DNA of 64,000 bases from a virus. Shown piece after piece: positions 39,355 through 46,700 of this stretch (its first letter is position 1; each line of letters begins with the position of its first letter). A program made the position numbers and the translations under genes. Under the pieces are notes generated by a model. That model saw only the letters and a program-made list of their open reading frames with translations. It did not search any database and was not told the DNA's origin. The stretch covers positions 1-64,000 of the IMG/VR virus record IMGVR_UViG_3300026518_000011; one strand, given 5' to 3'.

Positions 39355-39663
39355 TTACAATGGTTCAATAACTGCTCGTAGTGGATATTCATTATCGCGT
39401 GATAATGCTGCCACATATGAGATTTTGGTTTCAGCCACTTCCAGTGTGTAAACCCCCGCCACGGCCTTACCAGAGTGGTGGACTTGGCGGGTTAGCACAA
39501 TAGCCTCTTCTACGGATTTATGGAACACCTCAACGAATAACGTGGTGACATAATCCATGGGGGTAAAGTCGTCATTCAATATGACCACCACCCATTTTCG
39601 TGGTGCCTTATCCCGAGGCTCTAGTTCGGGCGGTCGATCTACTACTTCAATCGGATTTACCAT
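39355..39663 (-). CDS. clpS: ClpS-like protease adaptor
   Basis: ClpS binds the N-domain of ClpA and delivers proteins with destabilising N-termini (N-end rule). The fold signatures are present: WVVVILNDDFTPMDYVTTLF (NDD plus hydrophobic pocket) and VHHSGKAVAGVYTLEVAETK. 102 aa matches the family. Its ATG sits one base after the stop of the phosphoesterase gene, so both are in one operon behind a sigma70-like promoter. A phage copy could redirect the host ClpAP protease or block it; neither is shown by sequence. Confidence 0.88.
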   Translation of the reverse strand: MVNPIEVVDRPPELEPRDKAPRKWVVVILNDDFTPMDYVTTLFVEVFHKSVEEAIVLTRQVHHSGKAVAGVYTLEVAETKISYVAALSRDNEYPLRAVIEPL

Positions 39664-39664
39664 A

Positions 39665-40891
39665 TTACCGGATCAGCTTTGACACAGCCGGTGAATTTTT
39701 TGCATTATTCAGACGATTATCCAGATCGGCCCGTAGTGATGGATAGAATTCATCTACTCTCCGCTCGTAGAACTTCCCACCCATTTGACAGCATGTATCG
39801 CCAACATATGTGTAATCGAATACGGTACGCTGCATTTGGGTGTCAATGTGAGCAGTGATAAACCCAAGGTTCCATCTACGTCCATCTGTATAACTGGCAT
39901 TGCGCTTATGCATACCACCAGTTTGGTGCCATTCAAAGCTCCCAAAAATAGGATTCATGTAGGTGGTCACATTGTGGGCATGGTGGTGCCCGTGGAACCC
40001 AGCACATGTCACACTGACCTGTTTGGGCGGATGATGACGAACCCATAGACTATTCCAGTATAGCCGTTCAGACTCCAGAACTTCTTTTTTCAACTGTGCA
40101 TCCGTAAACGCGAACAAATCGCCCTTGGCGATATAGTTGATATCGTATCGATCCAAACATAGGAGTTCACGAATCCCCATGTCATGGAATTCGCTGGCCA
40201 ACAGGGTGGCTAATCCGGCATTATTTTCCACAGTATGACGGGCGATTCGGGCCTCATGATTTCCTTCAATAAAATCAAATTGGCAATTAGGCCCAACGAC
40301 TTCTCGCATCTCCCCCATCATATCGTGGGCTTTATGCATACGCCCGATCATATCCCACTCACGGGGATCATCAAAATGTTTAGAAAATTCGGGGGCATCA
40401 AATAGATCACCATTGATAACCAACACATCCGGTTTGACCGCATGCAATTTTTCGATAAACATCCGATAGGCAAACGGGTCACATTCAACATCGTGTAAAT
40501 CCGACACGCCCATGACAACCTTATACCGTTCCCCATTTTCAGGACGTGTGTATATATCACCCCACGACAATCTTTCCTCAGACGCAGTGCGTAGATGGTC
40601 TACACGCGCATGTTTGCTACCCGCATTGATCAACTTACGAGCAGCAGCCGTAGTAGCGAACCCACACAATTCCTTAAACGCCCCCCAGTTCATGGGGAGT
40701 TTTTCCCACGGGTCGGTGATTCCGATTTCATTTTGCAGCTTAGCCCGCAGATAATTGCGGCTCATCGTATCGCCAGGATATTTTGCATCCAACTCTTTGG
40801 CATATGCTACAAGTTCATCAGTGGTTGGTAACGATGGGTCTTTGAACCAAACACTGTGCGGATTAGTGGGGGTCTTCTTAGGGTTCACCAT
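39665..40891 (-). CDS. calcineurin-like metallophosphoesterase, 408 aa
   Basis: The metallophosphoesterase motifs are in order: VSDLHD, VLVINGDLFDAPE, FIEGNHEARIARH and FHGHHHAHNVTT. These bind two metal ions and hydrolyse phosphoesters; phage members include DNA-repair nucleases and protein phosphatases. The N-terminal 110 residues (LRAKLQNEIGITDPWEKLP...) look like a DNA-binding or helical add-on. Start at 40891 is set by AAGGA; a TTG three codons earlier is not needed. Likely operon with clpS. Confidence 0.82.
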   Translation of the reverse strand: MVNPKKTPTNPHSVWFKDPSLPTTDELVAYAKELDAKYPGDTMSRNYLRAKLQNEIGITDPWEKLPMNWGAFKELCGFATTAAARKLINAGSKHARVDHLRTASEERLSWGDIYTRPENGERYKVVMGVSDLHDVECDPFAYRMFIEKLHAVKPDVLVINGDLFDAPEFSKHFDDPREWDMIGRMHKAHDMMGEMREVVGPNCQFDFIEGNHEARIARHTVENNAGLATLLASEFHDMGIRELLCLDRYDINYIAKGDLFAFTDAQLKKEVLESERLYWNSLWVRHHPPKQVSVTCAGFHGHHHAHNVTTYMNPIFGSFEWHQTGGMHKRNASYTDGRRWNLGFITAHIDTQMQRTVFDYTYVGDTCCQMGGKFYERRVDEFYPSLRADLDNRLNNAKNSPAVSKLIR

Positions 40892-40920
40892 GTTAGTCAA
40901 TTCCTTATACTATATATCCA

Positions 40921-40948
40921 ATATAATGCATCATCTAGCGGTTACAAC
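40921..40948 (-). promoter_or_regulatory. sigma70-like promoter (phosphoesterase-clpS)
   Basis: Minus strand: TTGTAA (40948-40943), 16-base spacer, TATATT (40926-40921), about 30 bases before the start at 40891. Confidence 0.5.
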
Positions 40949-40969
40949 CCCCTATGACCACTATATCTA

Positions 40970-41371
40970 TTAATCAATGTTTTCCATCGGGATATCCCAT
41001 GAATAATCCGATGGTTTTGCTGAATTGATTGCAGGCTTAGCAAATGGTTCATCGGGTTTAGTTGGCTCTTCGACGCGCTTACTCAAGATCATAGCAGCAC
41101 GTTGTTCCACCTGTTGGATGTAATGGACCAATGTTTTTGTTTGCTTCGACCCAATAGTAGCATGTTTCTGATAATTATCAAAAAGCTCCTGTCTCAGTTC
41201 CTGCAACTCGTTATACGTGCATTCATTGATAATTTTCTTTTTACCCATGATAGCTTGTTGTTCCGCCCGCAATTCTATCCCCTCGTCAATAGAATGTGAT
41301 GCCAGTAGAGATTGATTAATCTCTACTAATCTATTCCGGTCGCCACGGGATAAAAATGTTGGAGACAGCAT
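40970..41371 (-). CDS. helical protein of unknown function, 133 aa
   Basis: Not recognised. Gln/Glu/Leu-rich and almost fully helical (LQELRQELFDNYQKHATIG, VHYIQQVEQRAAMIL), with a Pro/Lys-rich C-terminal tail. Its ATG overlaps the previous stop by one base (TAATG). Last gene of a run of six coupled minus-strand genes. Confidence 0.58.
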   Translation of the reverse strand: MLSPTFLSRGDRNRLVEINQSLLASHSIDEGIELRAEQQAIMGKKKIINECTYNELQELRQELFDNYQKHATIGSKQTKTLVHYIQQVEQRAAMILSKRVEEPTKPDEPFAKPAINSAKPSDYSWDIPMENID

Positions 41372-41667
41372 TATGTGTTATCACCCATATTCTCAACAAA
41401 CAGACGATAATCATTGCAATAAAAATTGGCCATGGTATCCAATGTTACATGCTGTCCCACATAATTGGCATAGGTGCGGGCTTGCTCAATCGCATATGCC
41501 ATAGCGGGTCCAGTATCGGTGAACCCATTGCGCTCGTCCTCTCGTTGAGCATCATTGATACTAGAACTTGCGTCCAAAAACATAACACGGCCATCGAAGG
41601 TTTTATCAATCCGCAGTAGGTGCAGAACGCGCCCTCTATCGGTTTCGGTCACATATGTAGCAGCCAT
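41371..41667 (-). CDS. hypothetical protein, 98 aa
   Basis: Unknown. Start at 41667 has AAGGAAC upstream. Two strands at the N-terminus, then helices with AMAYAIEQARTYANYVGQ. Coupled to both neighbours. Confidence 0.58.
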   Translation of the reverse strand: MAATYVTETDRGRVLHLLRIDKTFDGRVMFLDASSSINDAQREDERNGFTDTGPAMAYAIEQARTYANYVGQHVTLDTMANFYCNDYRLFVENMGDNT

Positions 41668-41680
41668 CAAAGTGTTCCTT

Positions 41681-42400
41681 TTAGGTTAGGGAAATTGTAA
41701 TACCACCGACCATTTTATAGTCCGCATTATTGATACTAATGACATATCGGTGTGTTGCGGCAGTATCAATCGTCGTATATTGATCAGATGTGTATTTCGT
41801 TATTACTACAATGATCGGATGATCAGCAGTAATATAATAAGCATCGATGTTCCATGTAGAGTCCAATGCATATAGGTTTTGTGCAGCCACCAACGCCACC
41901 GCCCGAGGGTCGTGGTGATATCGACCACCTACAATAGAAGCACGAACCGCTATTCGTTGTGTAGAATCAAGGTAGGCACCATTAGTCACATTACCAGAAA
42001 CCGCCCCAATTGAAACAAACTCTAACGGAAGTGGTCTCAGTTGGTTCTGCACAAACGCCGTCAACCCGCTCTTCATTTGGGCCATAACATCAGCATCCGA
42101 TAGACCAGCCGATAAATTCGCCACACATTCCACATTCAAATTGACTGACACACTCGCTGACAACCGATACATATGAGAGGATTGGTCAGCGATAATCCCA
42201 CTCACTGCGGTATCTGGAGTAGCTCCATTTGCGGGTTGACCTTCACCTGTTGATGGTTGACCCGAATTCGCCACCCATCCCCCAGCATCAGATAGATATT
42301 TATCAACCAATACCACAGAACTATCATAGGTCTGCGATGGTAGTTTAGACATCAATAGGGTGGCAGTAGTAAGTTTCCAACCATTAAGGGTCAAGGCCAT
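41681..42400 (-). CDS. probable structural protein, 239 aa
   Basis: Not recognised. A Ser/Thr/Ala-rich protein with alternating strands; a Gly/Pro/Asn/Gln-rich loop near residue 55. The C-terminal half (LYALDSTWNIDAYYITADHP) suggests a beta-sandwich. Its start overlaps the previous stop (TGATG) behind GGAG. Its place in the coupled minus-strand run fed by the late box at 43665 suggests a virion component. Confidence 0.55.
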   Translation of the reverse strand: MALTLNGWKLTTATLLMSKLPSQTYDSSVVLVDKYLSDAGGWVANSGQPSTGEGQPANGATPDTAVSGIIADQSSHMYRLSASVSVNLNVECVANLSAGLSDADVMAQMKSGLTAFVQNQLRPLPLEFVSIGAVSGNVTNGAYLDSTQRIAVRASIVGGRYHHDPRAVALVAAQNLYALDSTWNIDAYYITADHPIIVVITKYTSDQYTTIDTAATHRYVISINNADYKMVGGITISLT

Positions 42401-42888
42401 CAGATGCTCCTACCAATTCCGTCAAAAATCACATCAGCCCGAGGGTCATCAGATTTGTTTAACGCCCTGAGGCATTTGGTCAGCGATTGCTTAGTATTGA
42501 ACTGAACCAATGTGGAATTACCAACCTCTGAGTATACAAAGTCATTTGACTCAAGAAAACTTTTAAACGGCATGGGAAGCGTGATTGAGTATGGGTATTC
42601 CACACTCTCGGTGATCGATTTCATCGTGGGGCGCTTATACCCTTCCATGGTATTTCCCACAACACCCTGAGACGCCACAGATTGCCCGCCTATAGAGGTC
42701 TTCTTCTTTACCGTCACCACCTCCGTATCCTTGGGAGGTTGCCCTCCAGTGGCCGTAGAAATGGCCTGCCCCGCACTAGCTGCACTCACCGTAGTGGTGG
42801 TGTCAGATGTTGTAGAACCAAGGGCTGTATCTTTTACATCTACTTCGTAATCCGTCTCTTTAATTTTTTTACGTCTTTTCGCCATCAT
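42400..42888 (-). CDS. unknown protein with basic N-terminus, 162 aa
   Basis: Start at 42888 (MMAKRRKKIK) has GAGGA about 7 bases upstream; the longer frame overlaps the gene before it. Basic start, then a disordered Thr/Ser-rich part (GSTTSDTTTTVSAASAG), then a folded C-terminal 80 residues (YPYSITLPMPFKSFLESND). Function unknown. Confidence 0.55.
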   Translation of the reverse strand: MMAKRRKKIKETDYEVDVKDTALGSTTSDTTTTVSAASAGQAISTATGGQPPKDTEVVTVKKKTSIGGQSVASQGVVGNTMEGYKRPTMKSITESVEYPYSITLPMPFKSFLESNDFVYSEVGNSTLVQFNTKQSLTKCLRALNKSDDPRADVIFDGIGRSI

Positions 42889-42895
42889 ATGGTCC

Positions 42896-43243
42896 TCAAT
42901 GTAAAGTAACAAATCTAGCATCATGGGTATCAATACCTACACGTGCCATTGGGGTATTATTGTCATCATTCAGATAATACAAAAACCCTTTGGTATCATC
43001 TGGATCAACCTCAATAACCGTGGCATCAGGTATTTGGGATTCCAATAATTGATTCACTACCTGTTGGGTATATCCCATTGCGATTGGAAATGATGTAAAC
43101 GCCTGTGACACTAATGTCTCCCCAGCTTGAATAGTTCCATCATATATAGGATGTTCGTGATTGTATTCAACCACTATGGTAAAGAATATACCATCTGGTG
43201 GGTGATCCCCGTATATGATGCCACGATTAATCGCATCGTCCAT
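42896..43243 (-). CDS. hypothetical protein, 115 aa
   Basis: Unknown; a small alpha/beta protein with an Asp/His-rich part (HDARFVTLH at the end, DPDDTKGFLYYLNDDN in the middle). It follows the previous gene by 9 bases, in the same operon. Confidence 0.55.
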   Translation of the reverse strand: MDDAINRGIIYGDHPPDGIFFTIVVEYNHEHPIYDGTIQAGETLVSQAFTSFPIAMGYTQQVVNQLLESQIPDATVIEVDPDDTKGFLYYLNDDNNTPMARVGIDTHDARFVTLH

Positions 43244-43252
43244 ATTTAATCC

Positions 43253-43639
43253 TTATTCGGAAAGCATTTCGTTAACCAGTGACTCCATCATAGATGTGGT
43301 CACTGCGGTTCTTGCTCTGGTCTGCGGCCCAGACGTTTTGGTAGGGGCCTGTATAATAGCAGTCCGTTTTGCCACAGGTCGCTGAAATCCATCATTTGGG
43401 TTCCACGAAAAAATGGGTGCTGCCCGTTTTCGTGGATTTACCGTAAATGTTTCTTTCTGATTATTTCGACTAATGGTGCCAACAAAATTGGGACCAACCC
43501 GATCCACACTAATCAGATATGGATAACCGGATTGATCTCGATCGATTTGCCCATCATGGTTAAGATCATCAAGTAGTGATTTAACCCGTGGATGGAGATC
43601 AAACACAACCGTTGCATATATACTTGGATATTCAGCCAT
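43253..43639 (-). CDS. hypothetical protein with EF-hand-like loop, 128 aa
   Basis: Residues about 25-36 (DLNHDGQIDRDQ) have the 12-residue D-x-N-x-D-G-x-I-D-x-x-[DE]-like calcium loop of EF-hands and dockerins. The rest is beta-rich with a basic, disordered C-terminus. The single loop may be a chance match. First gene of the operon, with a late-type box 25 bases upstream. Confidence 0.55.
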   Translation of the reverse strand: MAEYPSIYATVVFDLHPRVKSLLDDLNHDGQIDRDQSGYPYLISVDRVGPNFVGTISRNNQKETFTVNPRKRAAPIFSWNPNDGFQRPVAKRTAIIQAPTKTSGPQTRARTAVTTSMMESLVNEMLSE

Positions 43640-43664
43640 TTCAACTACCCCTTATGATTCCTCA

Positions 43665-43672
43665 GTATTTAG
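43665..43672 (-). promoter_or_regulatory. late-type box CTAAATAC
   Basis: Minus-strand CTAAATAC, 25 bases before the start at 43639, just after the end of nrdJ in reading direction. Confidence 0.6.
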
Positions 43673-43703
43673 GGAACCACAAGGGGTCATCCTTAGTGAA
43701 CAA

Positions 43704-46700
43704 TCATGAACATTTACTTGATCCACACTGTGTGCATTTCGAACACCCCTCAGAAAATACTATTTCTGTAGATTCGCAAATCTCACACACTGCACCATCG
43801 ATCACTTCACCATCCTTAACGTATGAGGACAGGAACTTTTTCACTTGAAACAGAAATGACCCTACGATGATATCATCAAGTTTATCTAATTCAAATACGA
43901 TATTCTTAATCAACACCCCGTGCCGAAGATTCAATGACACCACCCGAGCGATCTTAGATGAGTTACTGTCAGATGCAATCTTGCTCACAGTATTGTTGAT
44001 ATGAGTATCAGGGATGCCTTTATCCCTCGCCAACTCAAGCAGGGCATCAATTGCACTAGACGTCTGCACCGTTTTTTCGACCGCATTCGTATGCACGAAC
44101 AATGCCAATGGTTCAGTTTGGTCATGATTGTGTAATACCGTAAGATACCACTTACGCCCTTCTGCCCGCAACACTTTCATGGTGGCAGGAGAAGAGTCTG
44201 GCAGTTTAACATCATCCATGATGATTTCCTCATCACTACCAGCTTCAGATGGTGCCTCCGACAGAACCGACGTCATAGTCCCACTACGATAGGTTGTAAT
44301 CCCCTTGATATACTTTTCCTTATACGCATCGAGATAAACATCCTCGAATTGATCAAAAGGAAAATCATGTGGAAGATTCACAGTGTTATGAGACACCAAG
44401 CCATCAATGAGATACGTGTGGGTGTTTTCCACCTCAATATCATAGACCTCGTGTGGACCAATGGCTGATACACTGACAACTTTGACACCATACAAAGTAT
44501 CATCATATGGAATATCATGTTTATCTAAGAAATTACTTCTAACAAAATTATCGCGCTTCATACTATTGCGCATTGATCTCCTATCAGTGATTTCCTGTAT
44601 ACCATGACCAAAATTCGCCAAAATTTCATCCACCCGAGATTGGTCAATGTATCTCGGCCACACCCCATCTTTACATACTACCCTCTTATGGGCCTCCAGC
44701 GGAACAAATGGATGATTGCCATATACTGCACATGAGTATGCAGTATCGCTTAATACCCCCGTAGCTACATGCTTTTGGCCTTTATAGTAAGGTAATCCCA
44801 TGCCTGCGACCATTGTAGCTAACCCGTCTGCAATATTCTGCGAATACCCTTCATACAAAACTAGTTTCGTTGGAGGATTAAGATACCCATCTAGTGTAAT
44901 GCCGTTGATATATGCCCGTTGTATATGATGGGGAGATGCCAAAATTTGTGGGGGGATAATTTTTCCCACACACCCCTTCCCGAAATTTTCATTCAAATAT
45001 TTTACCAACGGGCGAGAATGAATAACGTGGGTTATCACCCCAGTTCGTTCATCTACACTATGCGCAGGTTTGACACCAAACAGAGACTCCATTAATGAAT
45101 CTGCAATTATACCTACAGACTCGTCCTTCTCTACAATACCAAAAGAATTCACGTTAGTAAAACCGTCTGCTGCAAACATTCCTAAAAAGGTAGCATACGA
45201 CTCCGTCATCACGGTGGGAACAGTCACCTTATTATATGTATGGTATGCAGAAAAATCCAATGATGGCATTGATATCATTGTTGCTTCATCTACGGATATA
45301 GCAGCGGCCTTAAATAGCACATAGCTGCCGACAGCCAATTCAGTGGGTTTCATGAACCCATGATCGGTTTTCAGTTTGTGATTTTCAGAGCATTTGATAG
45401 TTTGGCCATTGCTCATCGTAATTTCATAACACTCAGCAACGCCCCCATAATAATGTGAAGTTACCTTTTGATGATCCCCATTTTCATCACATACGTAATA
45501 CTCACGATTCGGGTCAATGAACGTGTCAGGTGCCTCAAAGCCATCAGAAAAATCCTCAATTGGAATAGCTCCGTGGTTTGTATTAATCATTGTTCCAGCA
45601 ACCACACACTTGCTTAGTGATGAATCTATCCACTTAGCAAACCCTTTCAGATCACTTACATGATCATCAGGTGTCAGAGACATCGCCGTAACAGCCCAGG
45701 TTGCGTCAGCATCCCATTCTCCACGATCCATTAACCACTTTACTCCATAATCGATGCACGGCACCTCTTTAGTCAATCCTCGGTTTCCGTCAATCTTATA
45801 CACCACGCCCTCATGCTCACCACGAAGAATATCCTCATCACCCTCTTTGGCCCATTTGAACAACTCAGTTTCATGCATCTCACCCTGCCAAAATTTAGGG
45901 GTACGCGACATTATAGAATCCGGCGTTTCATTTACAATAACGGTGCGGATATAGGATTGTGCAAAGATTGGTTCAATACCTCCTGACACCACATTAGAAA
46001 AAATAGAGGTATTCCCTGTAGGCTGGCATGACATCAATGCGGAATTGCGGATACCAACCCTGCGCAACTTATCCATATATTCATCAGATAGACCAATCAT
46101 TTTAATATACTGGGTATTCGCATGTTTCTCAGGATCACACCCAATAAACATACCTTTTTCCTCGGCCAGATCAATTGATGCTTCATGACAAGTGTGGGCA
46201 TAAGTCTTCATGATGAGTTCACGAAGTTCTGCTGCCTCATCAGATGCAAATTTGATTTTCATCATGTAGAGCATCGATGCCCATCCCATGATGCCACACC
46301 CAATACGGCGCTTCTCTCTCACATATTGTTCATACTCCGGCAATGGCAGTCTTGTATATGAATTTACATTATCCAAAAACCGAACCAACGTACGAACCAT
46401 GGTAGTGAATTTATCATAGTTGAATGTTCGATCTTCGTTTACGAATTGTGTTAAATTAATCGATCCTAAATCACAAGACCCACCAGGTGGTAGTAGTTGT
46501 TCACCGCAGTTATGAATCATCACCCCATTTGAATCAAATGCGTTAATACCAGGAACTTGACAGTCATATACGTCCATTACCCCGAGGTGTTCCATACCTT
46601 CGAATGTTGCTATTTTCTGTTTGCTATATGGCCCACGGGTATATTGTTCTAAGATCGCAACAGCCTTATTCTGTTTTTCGTAATCCTCAAATCCAATGGT

